Shown: in pieces, positions 1-9,158 of the stretch
How the letters are laid out: the number at the start of each line of letters is the position of its first letter
How positions within the stretch are numbered: the first letter of the stretch is position 1
Assembly: GCA_002085375.1 (NCBI GenBank)
Contig: NATP01000006.1
Span: forward strand, 1-40,196
DNA: 40,196 nt
Origin: a candidate division Zixibacteria bacterium 4484_95
GTDB taxonomy: Bacteria > Zixibacteria > MSB-5A5 > UBA10806 > 4484-95
Direction: 5' to 3'
The notes under the pieces: generated by a model
The model's input: the letters and a program-made list of their open reading frames with translations, nothing else
Told to the model about the DNA's origin: nothing
Database searches by the model: none
Program-made: the position numbers and the translations under genes

Positions 1-1570
1 CATTTAAAATCCGATGATAAAAATTCTCTAATTTTACAAACCAGAGCTCACTGGTATCGTATAGTTTTCCAAACAGGGCAGATCGTTTGCGCTCTTTGGG
101 TCTTTTCAGAAGTTTAGATGTAAGCATTGGGATTAAAGTTAGGGAGGCAAATAACGAGGTCAAAATCGTTATTGTGACCAGCGCCCCAATCTGGTTAAAG
201 AATACACCGGAGATGCCGGAAAGAAAAACCATTGGAAAAAAGACCGCTACGATAGTGAAAGTAGCCGCTGTCACGGCAAGACCAACTTCGGAAGAGCCAA
301 ATATCGAAGCTTCTCGAGGTCTGGCGCCACTTTCCACGTGGCGGGTGATATTTTCTAAAATTACAATGGCATCATCAACAACAAGACCAACGGCAATGCT
401 CAAAGATGACAAGGAGATGATGTTAAGTGAATTGCCGCTTACATAAAGATAAATAAAAGCGACTATCAACGAAAACGGTATGGTGAGGGAAATTATAATG
501 GTGTTACGCCATTCCCTCAAGAAAATCAAAACAACAAGAATTACAAATAACCCACCAAGCAACACAGCATTGGCCAGGTTCCGCACCGAATTGGTGATAA
601 ACTCCGATGAGTCCATCACGATATTTAATTTGACATCAGATGGAAGCTTTTTCTGAAGCTCGGAAAGCTTGGCACGTACATCGTTAGCCACCCGGACTGT
701 ATTGGCACCAGACTGCTTCTGAACAACCATCTGTAGACCATGGCCACCCATCATGCGCGTTCTTATCGTTCTCTCCTTCAAAGTGTCTTTAACTGTGGCA
801 ACGTCCCTAAGGTGAACAAGACGGTTTGCCTGTTGAGCTACAACAATGTCACCAATCTGCCTCGGGTCAGCAAATTCTCCAGGAACGCGCACGTTATATT
901 CCAAAAGCCCCATCTTTATACTGCCGGCTGGAAGCGTGATATTTTCTCCAGCAAGGGCTGCTGCCACTCTCTGTATGTCGATATTGTAAGCCTCCAGGCG
1001 CTTGGGGTCGATACCAACCTGAATCTGCCGGATGGGTCCACCAAAGGTAATAACTGTGCCCACACCTGGCACTCTTTTAATGGGATCAGCGATCTTTTCC
1101 TCAGCAAGTTTATTTAATCCCAGGTAACTCTCCTCAGCGGTAACCGAGATAAACAAAACCGGGAAAAAGTTAGTACCAAATTTGAATATAATCGGGGTTT
1201 CTACCTCTTCCGGTAACTGGCTTTTGGTCAATTCCAGCGTGTTTCTGATATCATTGGCTGCCTCATCAAGATTTGTACCCCAATCAAACTGCAATTGTAT
1301 GGCAGAAGTGTTATCAATTGATATAGAAGTTATCTTGTCTAACTTATTTACCGAGCTGAGAGAACTCTCTAAAAGTTTCGTAATATTTGATTCAACATCC
1401 TTGGCGCTGGCACCATAATATTGTGTGACAACGCTGATTATCGGTGGTTCAATCTCGGGGAAGAGATCTACAGGTAAACCATATAAAGAAAACAACCCGA
1501 CAGCAAGAATCGCAATAAATAGCATCATCGTTGCTACCGGCCTATCGACAAACATTCTGGCAAGATTCAT
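1..1570 (-). CDS. RND (AcrB/MdtB-type) multidrug efflux pump, partial
   Basis: Inner-membrane proton-driven export pump of the resistance-nodulation-division superfamily. The ATG at 1570 gives MNLARMFVDRPVATMM, the usual N-terminal amphipathic stretch followed by TM1. The first periplasmic porter domain follows. Near the window edge comes the TM4 proton-relay motif GLVVDDAIVILENI (around 365-400), in which the two Asp match the AcrB pair. About 523 residues are present of a family length near 1,030, so the rest lies beyond position 1. GGTGGAG lies 7 bases or so upstream of the ATG. It is the last gene of a tetR-tolC-MFP-RND unit, 32 bp after the membrane-fusion gene. The substrate cannot be read from sequence. 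Family assignment is very secure; the exact subtype is not. Confidence 0.96.
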   Translation of the reverse strand, partial: MNLARMFVDRPVATMMLFIAILAVGLFSLYGLPVDLFPEIEPPIISVVTQYYGASAKDVESNITKLLESSLSSVNKLDKITSISIDNTSAIQLQFDWGTNLDEAANDIRNTLELTKSQLPEEVETPIIFKFGTNFFPVLFISVTAEESYLGLNKLAEEKIADPIKRVPGVGTVITFGGPIRQIQVGIDPKRLEAYNIDIQRVAAALAGENITLPAGSIKMGLLEYNVRVPGEFADPRQIGDIVVAQQANRLVHLRDVATVKDTLKERTIRTRMMGGHGLQMVVQKQSGANTVRVANDVRAKLSELQKKLPSDVKLNIVMDSSEFITNSVRNLANAVLLGGLFVILVVLIFLREWRNTIIISLTIPFSLIVAFIYLYVSGNSLNIISLSSLSIAVGLVVDDAIVILENITRHVESGARPREASIFGSSEVGLAVTAATFTIVAVFFPMVFLSGISGVFFNQIGALVTITILTSLFASLTLIPMLTSKLLKRPKERKRSALFGKLYDTSELWFVKLENFYHRILN

Positions 1571-1602
1571 ATTTCTACTCCACCGTATTCGATTAAAGCC
1601 TC

Positions 1603-2652
1603 TTAGTTCTCACTTGCCAAGCTCAACTTTACAGGTACACCATCTTTTAAACGATACTGTCCCTTAACCACGATTTGATCACCGTCTTGTAACCCCTCTT
1701 TGATTTCCACCAGCTCATCAAAGAAATCACCAAGTTTAACTTCTCGGCGACTTGCCCTGCCATTCTCAACGATAAAACAGTAATAAGCATTCGAGCCCAT
1801 TTGACGAATCAAAGCAGACCTTGGCACCACCAGCACTTCCTCCTCGCCAACAGTAATTTTAACTCTGGCGAACATACCGGGACGCAGGACCTTGGTCGGG
1901 TTATCGACTTTTATTTCGACAGCAAAGGTGCGACTGTAATCATTGATGACCGGATCGATTCTTGATATCTCTCCCGTGAAAGTGCGTCCAGGATAAATAT
2001 CCACAGTAACCTCAGCTGGCATACCCAGTTTTATATCGGGGAAATCACTCTCCGTCACATTTACCATAACCTTAAGACGATCTATCTGCATAATTGTCAC
2101 AATTGAAGGGGAACCAAATTTACCCGGCATCATAAGGAAGACCTCTCCTTCGTTCATTTGCTTGGCCGTGATGACACCACTAAACGGCGCTCTTAATTGG
2201 GTGTTGCGAAGTATAAGCTCATAGGTCGACTTCGCTGTTTCATAACCGGCTTTGACTTTGTCGAACTGTTGAGGAGAGATGGAGCCCTGTTCAAATAAAG
2301 GTTGCATCCGCTGATAATCCTCCCTGGCAATCTGATACTGTATCCGCGCCTGAGTAAGCTGGGTGTCATCCATCTGAATAAGTATATCGCCTTTTTTAAC
2401 CTCATCTCCTTCTTTTACAAAAATCTTCTCTACCCGCCCTGATGTTTGCGCTCCGAGGTTCGTTTCTCGCCAGGCTAGTATGTTTCCGGCAAACTTGAGC
2501 GAACGCTCTATTTTTTTAACCTCAACGTTCACAGTCTCCACGGGTATGGATTCATCTAAGTCAGAGTTATCCCCATTATTCTCCCCGCATCCATGGAAAA
2601 CAAAAAAAACAATTAAACTGAATATATAAAAGAGCCGTTTTACCCTATCCAT
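1603..2652 (-). CDS. RND efflux periplasmic adaptor (membrane fusion protein), lipoprotein
   Basis: Periplasmic adaptor that bridges the RND pump and the TolC channel. A lipoprotein signal peptide ends in the lipobox FHGC (Cys22), so it should be anchored to the inner membrane by lipid. The first half of the biotinyl-lipoyl domain (NLGAQTSGRVEKIFVKEGDEV, roughly residues 64-84) is followed by an alpha-helical hairpin (about 100-150). The second lipoyl half contains LRAPFSGVITAKQMNEGE, and the beta-barrel and membrane-proximal domains follow to residue 349. Length is normal for the family (350-400). AAGGAG sits just upstream of the ATG. The gene lies between tolC and the pump gene, which completes a tripartite exporter. 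Confidence 0.95.
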   Translation of the reverse strand: MDRVKRLFYIFSLIVFFVFHGCGENNGDNSDLDESIPVETVNVEVKKIERSLKFAGNILAWRETNLGAQTSGRVEKIFVKEGDEVKKGDILIQMDDTQLTQARIQYQIAREDYQRMQPLFEQGSISPQQFDKVKAGYETAKSTYELILRNTQLRAPFSGVITAKQMNEGEVFLMMPGKFGSPSIVTIMQIDRLKVMVNVTESDFPDIKLGMPAEVTVDIYPGRTFTGEISRIDPVINDYSRTFAVEIKVDNPTKVLRPGMFARVKITVGEEEVLVVPRSALIRQMGSNAYYCFIVENGRASRREVKLGDFFDELVEIKEGLQDGDQIVVKGQYRLKDGVPVKLSLASEN

Positions 2653-2710
2653 TTTTTCTCCTTAAAAATTACTCGTTCTATTTTATACAATCCCGTCATT
2701 ATTCCCTCTT

Positions 2711-4063
2711 TTATCTTGATTTACTACCATCCATAAGCTGTTCATAATCCGTAAGAGCTACCTTGTAATCGTAAACCGCTTGAACATAATTCACCCTAGC
2801 CTGCATCAAAGCCAAATCAGCATCATTAACCTCAAGCTGGGTTCCCAAGCCATTGGTATAGCGTGTTCGGGCAATCTCATAACCTAACTCGGCCTGCGCT
2901 ATGGTCTTTGTTCGCCCCTCTATCCTTTTCTTGGCTTGTTCTATCCGATAGATTACGCTTTCAAGCTGTGTTTTAATAGCCTCAGTAAAAGCCTTCCGTC
3001 GCTCCTCAGCCTGGCTTAGACCCAATTTAGCCTGATTTACGCGAGCCATAATTCCAAAGCCGTTGAAAATAGGAACCTGCAATTGTAAACCCACGAACAT
3101 CGTTTTTACCCATGTATAATCTGGAAATTTGAAATCGTTTGATTGTGTTTGATATTGATAATTACCAAATGCCGCAAGCGAAGGGTAGTGTGATGACTTT
3201 TCAAGGGTTATCGCCTCATGTGCCATCTTGATTTGGATATCGAGTTGCCGAAGGTCGGGATTATTTGTCATCACCTCCTCAAGAGCCTTATCAAAAGAGG
3301 GTACTTCAATTGGATTTTCATAGGTTAATTTTCCCTCAATTTCAATCTCCTGGGAAGCTTCCAGTCCGATAGTTATTCTAAGCTTATTTTTAGCAAGCTC
3401 GAAATTGTTCTCCACCTGTAAGACAACGGGCTTGAGATTTTCTACCTGAACTTCAGCACGTATAAGGTCGTATTCGGCCACCAAGCCTTGTTGATGAAGT
3501 TGCCTTACATTTTCAAGGTTCTCTTCAGCATTTTTAAAACTCATCTGAGTCAAATCCCGTACCTCTCCCGCCAGCAACACTCCATAAAACGCTTTTTTCA
3601 CCTCGGCAATAATATTTACCCTTGAACCGTGATAAGCCTCCTCAGCTAATTCAACACCCCGTTTGGATAATCGGATACCCGAATATATGGCATTAGAGAA
3701 CAACGGTAAAGATGCTGAAATTGTTCCAACGTAGGAATTATCAGAACCTATTTCCATAATGGTTGGTTTTCCTCCAACCCCAAACGGAGTCCCGGGAGGA
3801 AGAAATATCACGGGTTTCTCGATGTTTCTCAGATACTGTCCGCTAGCACTTAATTTAGGGAAAAGATAACTCCGTGCCTCTATCAGTTGCGCTTGAGATT
3901 TCTTAACCTCCAATCGGGCAATCCTAACCCCCTGGTTTTTATCAAGGGCGATCTCCAGCGCTTTATCAAGAGTAAGATTTATCGGTTGGCTATCCTTAGA
4001 CCAGGCGTAACCTTGCGTTAATAGTAATCCGATAAGTAAATATGCCCTAATGTTCACCTGCAA
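2711..4063 (-). CDS. TolC-family outer-membrane efflux protein
   Basis: Outer-membrane channel component of a tripartite efflux system. The protein has an N-terminal signal peptide (LLIGLLLTQGYAWS) and then two OEP repeats of long, coiled-coil-forming helices, for example NLTLDKALEIALDKNQGVRI near residue 30 and a matching second repeat starting near 230. Length (450 aa) is typical. The reading frame opens with TTG at 4063, but a GTG at 4057 lies 9 bases after a strong AGGAGG and may be the true start (MNIRAYLLIG...). It lies 77 bp downstream of tetR and 58 bp upstream of the adaptor gene, with no terminator visible between them, so cotranscription is likely. Confidence 0.94.
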   Translation of the reverse strand: MQVNIRAYLLIGLLLTQGYAWSKDSQPINLTLDKALEIALDKNQGVRIARLEVKKSQAQLIEARSYLFPKLSASGQYLRNIEKPVIFLPPGTPFGVGGKPTIMEIGSDNSYVGTISASLPLFSNAIYSGIRLSKRGVELAEEAYHGSRVNIIAEVKKAFYGVLLAGEVRDLTQMSFKNAEENLENVRQLHQQGLVAEYDLIRAEVQVENLKPVVLQVENNFELAKNKLRITIGLEASQEIEIEGKLTYENPIEVPSFDKALEEVMTNNPDLRQLDIQIKMAHEAITLEKSSHYPSLAAFGNYQYQTQSNDFKFPDYTWVKTMFVGLQLQVPIFNGFGIMARVNQAKLGLSQAEERRKAFTEAIKTQLESVIYRIEQAKKRIEGRTKTIAQAELGYEIARTRYTNGLGTQLEVNDADLALMQARVNYVQAVYDYKVALTDYEQLMDGSKSR

Positions 4064-4140
4064 AGCCCTCCTCCCTTTTAGAATAAAACAACAAACAAAT
4101 ATTCGTAATCCATTTAGACAATTCCTGTAACGTTAATAAC

Positions 4141-4773
4141 TTATTGCTTCTTTTTTTCTTTCATCAACCCGTCTATGATAAGTTTCAAAATATAATTCGT
4201 ATCCCTCTCAACCTTCGAATAGTCTATTTCAGCTGCCATATGCCTCGTTGTGCTGTTAAATTCTCTGAATTTTATAGCATTGGAAATGGTAAGCATGGCA
4301 CTGGCGACTTCAGTTGCCTTACACACCTTGAACTTGCCCTGTTTAACCGCCTTGTCTATTATCTCCGAAAGTATCTCTGTTTCTTTATTCCTAAGATCCC
4401 AGAAGAGTTTATCGAAAATGGGCTTGGCCTCAAGTATAACCTGTATGGAAAGTTCATGAAGATTTACCATACGGCGAAAGTAATCAAGACGCACTTTCAC
4501 GTATCTCAGTATCTTTTTCTCGGGAGTTTTTTCATTTGCTATTGAATTTTTCAATTGCTCCAAAAGCTCAAAGGTCTCCTGGGCAATTACCTCCCTAAAT
4601 ATCTCCTCTTTGCTTTCAAAATAATAATAAAGAGAACCCTTTTTCATGCCAACAGCCATAGCGATATCATCTAATGTTGTCTTAACAAGACCATGACGGG
4701 CAAATATTTTTTGGGCAACTTGAAGAATATGCTTCTTCCTATCAGAGGTAGTCTGTTGATGATCTTCAACCAT
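4141..4773 (-). CDS. TetR/AcrR-family transcriptional repressor
   Basis: DNA-binding repressor, probably controlling the efflux genes downstream. Residues 12-58 form the TetR helix-turn-helix: RKKHILQVAQKIFARHG, then TTLDDIAMAVGMKKGSLYYYF, the classic recognition-helix signature. The C-terminal 150 residues are a ligand-binding, dimerising helical domain of no specific subtype that I recognise. It is the first gene of the unit, and its promoter at 4820-4848 overlaps a 23-bp inverted repeat (4803-4825). That arrangement is expected for self-repression relieved by an efflux substrate. The assignment to TetR is secure; the ligand and regulon are inferred from neighbours. Confidence 0.95.
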   Translation of the reverse strand: MVEDHQQTTSDRKKHILQVAQKIFARHGLVKTTLDDIAMAVGMKKGSLYYYFESKEEIFREVIAQETFELLEQLKNSIANEKTPEKKILRYVKVRLDYFRRMVNLHELSIQVILEAKPIFDKLFWDLRNKETEILSEIIDKAVKQGKFKVCKATEVASAMLTISNAIKFREFNSTTRHMAAEIDYSKVERDTNYILKLIIDGLMKEKKKQ

Positions 4774-4802
4774 TTAACTTCCCTAACAATCGGCCATTAG
4801 AC

Positions 4803-4825
4803 TATTCTACTATAATGTTAGAATA
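4803..4825. promoter_or_regulatory. Putative TetR operator (inverted repeat)
   Basis: TATTCTA at 4803-4809 and TAGAATA at 4819-4825 form perfect 7-bp inverted arms with a 9-bp spacer. The right arm coincides with the -10 hexamer of the tetR promoter. Size, symmetry and placement match TetR-family operators; binding itself is inferred. Confidence 0.6.
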
Positions 4826-4848
4826 TAAGTTTAATATCTCATTGTCAA
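4820..4848 (-). promoter_or_regulatory. Sigma70-type promoter of the tetR-efflux operon
   Basis: On the minus strand TTGACA (4848-4843) is followed by a 17-bp spacer and TATTCT (4825-4820). The -10 hexamer is about 46 bp before the tetR ATG. This is one of the best promoter matches in the window. Confidence 0.7.
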
Positions 4849-4982
4849 GCCTTTTTTAAATTTTCTTAATTCGGTAAAGCATCATAATAAATGAAAAAAT
4901 AGTCTGTTATACCACGATTTTTTATATAATATATCATATACACCCTACTTTTCGGAAATATGATCTTAATTTTGAGATTTTT

Positions 4983-5882
4983 CTAAAATCCGGCTACGAC
5001 CGTGAACCGGTGAGCGTTACCCAGGTTATTTTTATAGGCGACAAAAGCATAATCAAATCTGAAGGTTCGGTAAAAAAGCCCACCGCCAACTGAAAGCCCG
5101 CGTGAATCATAATCGGCACCATAACCGGCCCTCAAAACAAAATACTGCTCATGTCGATATTCCACACCAAAATTGTATTTGGGATCGATATCGCTGTAAA
5201 ATACAGCGTCGGCTGTAAATTCGACAGCCTTTTGAAAAAATGCTGGCTGATATGATAACCCCAGTCGGTATTCATTGGGTAAAGGATAACTCTTGTTTTC
5301 AAATTTTGGTCTGGTGCCGATATTTTTTACAGCTGCTCCAATTGCTACTTCATGATTAAGATTTGTTCTAACTCCCCCATCGATCATAACAGCATTGGCT
5401 GAGGAGTAATCTATTTTCTCATAAGCATACTTAAAAGCAATACCGACATCGACTCCGTTGATCTCATACGAGATTATTAGAGCCCCTATGAAATTGTTTT
5501 CATCAAAGTTGCCCAATGGTGTAGTTGAGGGCACATCATCACGCCTCTCAAAATCGGCGACTTTCCCCAGTGAAAGATAACCCCCGATGGTTAAGTCATT
5601 GTCTTTAAATGCCAGGCCAAGGTAATTCTGTGAGACATCGCTGAAATAAGAGTTATACATAAAAACAGCCTGCCCTTTGCCGGAAAAAGCCCCAAGCAGG
5701 GCCGGATTGTAAAAAGCCGAGGTTATGTCATCACCTGAGGCGGTGACCGCCTCGGCCAAAGACGCAGGCCGTGAACCACTGCCTATACGGAGGAATACGA
5801 AACTTGACCTGCCAGCGGAGGCTAAAACCATTCTCGGAAAGGCCATCGATAACGCCAACAATATAACAAGTAAACGAAACAT
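4983..5882 (-). CDS. PorV/PorQ-family outer-membrane beta-barrel protein (second copy)
   Basis: Outer-membrane protein of the PorV/PorQ (FadL-like fold) group. In the Bacteroidetes such proteins are linked to type IX secretion and surface attachment; here that role is inferred only. It has a signal peptide (LLVILLALSMAFPRMVLA), then the family start: AGRSSFVFLRIGSGSRPASL and an FYNPALLG motif near residue 60. Alternating amphipathic strands run to a C-terminal Phe (TVVAGF), typical of barrel proteins. I chose the ATG at 5882, since it overlaps the preceding stop as TGATG; a TTG directly before it (5885) is also possible. It is the third gene of the BNR-PorV-PorV unit, about 299 aa, and is shorter than the copy upstream. 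Confidence 0.85.
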   Translation of the reverse strand: MFRLLVILLALSMAFPRMVLASAGRSSFVFLRIGSGSRPASLAEAVTASGDDITSAFYNPALLGAFSGKGQAVFMYNSYFSDVSQNYLGLAFKDNDLTIGGYLSLGKVADFERRDDVPSTTPLGNFDENNFIGALIISYEINGVDVGIAFKYAYEKIDYSSANAVMIDGGVRTNLNHEVAIGAAVKNIGTRPKFENKSYPLPNEYRLGLSYQPAFFQKAVEFTADAVFYSDIDPKYNFGVEYRHEQYFVLRAGYGADYDSRGLSVGGGLFYRTFRFDYAFVAYKNNLGNAHRFTVVAGF

Positions 5883-6877
5883 CAAAATAATATTCTCCCC
5901 GTCAAAATGTGATAAGATCCTTCATCTCTTTTTCCGGTCATATAGGCATAATCAAGACCACCATGAAATCTGCCATACGGATAATACAGGCTTGCCCCGA
6001 ATGTCAATGAACCATCATCGTAACCGGTACGTATCCCGAACACTTTTCTTTTCAGGGTTGCCCCTTCGAACTCCTCCTCGGCTTCTTCGTCGGGCAAAAC
6101 CACATTCACCTGCTTTAATAACCAGTATTCACAACCGGCATGTATCTTAAAATCAAGTTGGGTATCTTTGACCACATCAACCGTTGTTATCACTGCCTCA
6201 TCCAGAAAAGAACCAGCACCACCAATTCTAAACACAACCGGAAATTCATCATCGTATTCCTTTCCTCCACTTCCCCAGTAATTACTCGAATCCCATCGTA
6301 AATCCGGACCTAAATTTTGTACAGACAAACCAACCTTTATGTTTCTTTTATATTTAAAAATTCCTCCAATGTCTGCCACAACGGTAAAAGCGTTGAGTTC
6401 ATCAAGTTTGGATTGGATATATCTTAAATTCGCCCCGACTGAGAAATAATCGACAATAATCTTTGAAAAACTAAGAGCTATAGAGTTATGGCTATTGCCG
6501 AAATCACCAATCGGGTTGCGGTCGGTGTCACGCATTACAACATCGCTTACCGAGGAATTAATCCACGATAGCGCCATCGCCGCCTGATTGCGCACCGGAA
6601 ATACCATGGCAACGCTATTTAAGTTACGGTCAAGCGTCAGGTTATGATAGGTGAAACCTATCTGTCGAGCAGGGTTAAGAGCCATTCCGGCCGGATTATA
6701 ATAAGGAGATTCTATCCCGTCTGCAATAGCGCAAAAAGCTCCTCCCATACCCAATGGCCTGGCTCCCAGTCCAAACCGTAAATATGCTCCAGCATAACCG
6801 GCTTTACCGGTTTCAGAATAAACAGGGATGAAAGTTGTAAGTAAAAACAACAGGATTATTAAAAATGTCTTTCTCAT
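5882..6877 (-). CDS. PorV/PorQ-family outer-membrane beta-barrel protein (first copy)
   Basis: Outer-membrane barrel of the PorV/PorQ family. From the ATG at 6877 it reads MRKTFLIILLFLLTTFIPVYS, a clean signal peptide. The family motif follows: AGAYLRFGLGARPLGMGGAF, and YYNPAGMAL after it. Both are diagnostic of this family. Strand-rich sequence continues to the C-terminus ILTGRILF, ending in Phe. The 6877 start overlaps the stop of the BNR-repeat gene as ATGA; a TTG at 6904 would add nine residues without improving the signal peptide. An acidic loop (DEEAEEEFEGA) is presumably surface exposed. It is clearly paralogous to the next gene, suggesting local duplication and divergence. Confidence 0.87.
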   Translation of the reverse strand: MRKTFLIILLFLLTTFIPVYSETGKAGYAGAYLRFGLGARPLGMGGAFCAIADGIESPYYNPAGMALNPARQIGFTYHNLTLDRNLNSVAMVFPVRNQAAMALSWINSSVSDVVMRDTDRNPIGDFGNSHNSIALSFSKIIVDYFSVGANLRYIQSKLDELNAFTVVADIGGIFKYKRNIKVGLSVQNLGPDLRWDSSNYWGSGGKEYDDEFPVVFRIGGAGSFLDEAVITTVDVVKDTQLDFKIHAGCEYWLLKQVNVVLPDEEAEEEFEGATLKRKVFGIRTGYDDGSLTFGASLYYPYGRFHGGLDYAYMTGKRDEGSYHILTGRILF

Positions 6878-9036
6878 TTTATCAGCGCCACCTTTCCCCA
6901 CCAATCTTCACCGGTGCTAAGTACAATGTTGTAAAAATAAACGCCGTTGGCGACAACATCTCCCTCATCGTTTTTCCCATCCCAGATATCAATATCAGCC
7001 TCCATCGCCTCTTCTCTAAAGGCATTTTCAACCACGGTCCGCACCAGATCGAGATTGAAATCATATATCCTTATGGTTACATATGTATCATGATAAGGTT
7101 TGTAATGGATCGTGGTCCCACCACGGGCGGATACAAATGGAGAGAATGGAGACGGATAAGCATAATGGTCCTCGGGATAAAGCTGGGAACGGTAGACACT
7201 CCAGGTGGTGCCACCATCAGTGGTTCGAACTATACCATCCGAGCCACCTGCCCATATCACAGAGTCGACAACCTCAACAGCATAAAACTCCGAGGATAGA
7301 AATGCTTGCTGGCCTGTTGAATCCTCTATCTCATGTATGATTTCCCAGTTCTGATAATCACCACCCGATATGTAAAGACCGTGACTGCAGGCAACTATCA
7401 CCGTATCACCTATAAAAGCAAAACCCCAAGCAGAATCAGAAAAAGCCGTTGTCCAGGTCATACCGTAGTTTGTCGAATAAGCCACACTATAACTTTGGCC
7501 GGTATAACCTGCCCCGGGACGGCAGGCAGCCCAGATATAGGTCACTGTATCAGGACGGTTTATTCCCAGAGCCACCACGAAATTCCCGGGAAGGCGCTCC
7601 TCTTCTGATAGAGTTGTATCAGTGGGATCATATATAATCTGTAAGGCAGTGTCCTGCTTTATGGATACGTTATTGTAGTCAGTAAAAATAAATCTGTTGA
7701 TGCCATAGGCAGTGCCGGCCCAGATAGAAATAGTATCAGGTTCTAAAGTCAAATCAACTTTTACTGAGAAATAACGGTTGCTGTAACTGCCGTATAGACT
7801 ATCGACATAATCGGAACTGTCATCGGCATTTAAATAAAGGTTCTCCCAGGTCTGACCGTTATCAACCGACCTGATCAAGCCGCCGTAATAACAGGCGCTG
7901 TAGATATGGTTCTGATACATATCAAGATCATACGAAAGCATACCATACCAGGTGGCAGCACTAACCGTATCGGTGTGCCAGGTCGAGCCGTTATCGATTG
8001 TATATGAAAGACCATCTCCAATGGGTATGCCACTCCCACCTTGATACTCGGTATGGGCATTAGCCACCCAGACATAAGTGGTGCCATTATAAACCGAAGC
8101 CGCCATGGCCGAAACCTCATCGCGTGGAAGACCTGAATTCTCACCAAATGTCCGCCAGTTCTGGCCATCATCAACCGAATACGACGCTCCCCCACCGGTA
8201 CCAATCCAGATACCAGACACCGGTCCACCATTATCGTAAGCTGTAATTATTTTATCAATAACATTTGCCTGGTGACCATCTGTATCTTTGGCGGTGAAAT
8301 GAAAAACGTAATCACCGGACTGGTTCTCCGGTGATGGAGGGGATATCCCCAATGAATAAATACCATCACCGGACAAAGAATCACCACCTTCACCATCATC
8401 ATGCATATAAAAACGGATATCATTAGAAGAACCATCCGGACGAGTTACTGTGAAATAAACGGAGTCGACATCTCCAAGCCCTTGCGGGTCCCAGACCTCT
8501 ATAAACAGATAGACTGGTTGAGGAGAACCTTTCTGAAGTGAATTTGGAGCGTTCAGATTATACACATATGGAGCAAGGCTTTCATCGACAGTGATTGTAT
8601 TGTCGATAGTGTTGGCCCGATGGTTGTCTTTATCTCTGGCAGTAAAATGATAAATATAATCCCCGGTCTGCTGGGATGTATCGGGTCCGGTCAGGCCAAA
8701 AGTAAATACACCATCCCCGGCAACATCATCGCCGTTCTGGCCATCATCATCCATAAAAAAGGTATCCGGACAAAAAGACTCATCGGGAAAATCAAACGTA
8801 AAATACACTACATCTATATCATCAAGGCCCTGGGGGTCATCAACGCTCAACCTTAAATAGACAGTATCTGAAAAACCGATAGGAATATAATCGGGTGCGA
8901 TAAGGTCATGTACTATGGGATTTTCATCCTTGACCGATTTTTTACCGCATGAAACAAGAATAAATAAAACCAAAATAGTAACTGGTATAAAGGAGCTTTT
9001 TATTATATTGAGAGTGCTCTGGAAAATGTCTGACAA
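6874..9036 (-). CDS. Surface lipoprotein with tandem Ig-like repeats, BNR/sialidase-type propeller and FlgD-like C-terminus
   Basis: Probable cell-surface protein of unknown ligand. From a TTG at 9036 it begins with a lipoprotein signal peptide ending in LVSC (Cys30). Two tandem repeats of about 105 residues follow, each with VDDPQGL/VWDPQGL, a DDDG...GDGVF/GDGIY acidic loop and GDYIYHFTA/GDYVFHFTA. Then comes a BNR/photosynthesis-stability-factor-like propeller with repeated S.DNG.TW motifs (DDGQNWRTF, DNGSTWHTD, DNGQTWENL, DGGTTWSVY). The C-terminal 80 residues match FlgD Ig-like/type IX sorting-like domains (WDGKNDEGDVVANGVYFY). An ATG at 9144 extends the frame by 36 basic residues, but AGGAGG abuts that ATG with no spacing. 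The TTG at 9036 has GAGAGG about 8 bases upstream and yields a normal signal peptide. First gene of the surface operon. Confidence 0.85.
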   Translation of the reverse strand: MSDIFQSTLNIIKSSFIPVTILVLFILVSCGKKSVKDENPIVHDLIAPDYIPIGFSDTVYLRLSVDDPQGLDDIDVVYFTFDFPDESFCPDTFFMDDDGQNGDDVAGDGVFTFGLTGPDTSQQTGDYIYHFTARDKDNHRANTIDNTITVDESLAPYVYNLNAPNSLQKGSPQPVYLFIEVWDPQGLGDVDSVYFTVTRPDGSSNDIRFYMHDDGEGGDSLSGDGIYSLGISPPSPENQSGDYVFHFTAKDTDGHQANVIDKIITAYDNGGPVSGIWIGTGGGASYSVDDGQNWRTFGENSGLPRDEVSAMAASVYNGTTYVWVANAHTEYQGGSGIPIGDGLSYTIDNGSTWHTDTVSAATWYGMLSYDLDMYQNHIYSACYYGGLIRSVDNGQTWENLYLNADDSSDYVDSLYGSYSNRYFSVKVDLTLEPDTISIWAGTAYGINRFIFTDYNNVSIKQDTALQIIYDPTDTTLSEEERLPGNFVVALGINRPDTVTYIWAACRPGAGYTGQSYSVAYSTNYGMTWTTAFSDSAWGFAFIGDTVIVACSHGLYISGGDYQNWEIIHEIEDSTGQQAFLSSEFYAVEVVDSVIWAGGSDGIVRTTDGGTTWSVYRSQLYPEDHYAYPSPFSPFVSARGGTTIHYKPYHDTYVTIRIYDFNLDLVRTVVENAFREEAMEADIDIWDGKNDEGDVVANGVYFYNIVLSTGEDWWGKVALIK

Positions 9037-9158
9037 GTTTCTTACCTCTCTAATTATCAAGGTCTTACGATTCACTACACTATTAATTCTATCACGCAAC
9101 CGCCGGACCTTTCTTTTTATACCTTTATCAATCTTATCAGACATCCTCCTTTTTCACT

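Noticed and set aside
87-1667. Plus-strand frames opposite the RND pump
   Set aside because: Antisense shadows: the minus strand encodes a continuous, motif-complete RND protein through the whole stretch.
7218-7232. GTGGTTCGAACT, another T-loop-like string
   Set aside because: It is within a BNR repeat of the surface lipoprotein and no cloverleaf fits.
6865-8856. Several plus- and minus-strand frames of 60-144 codons in the BNR gene
   Set aside because: Shadow frames created by the repeated composition of the propeller and Ig-like repeats.
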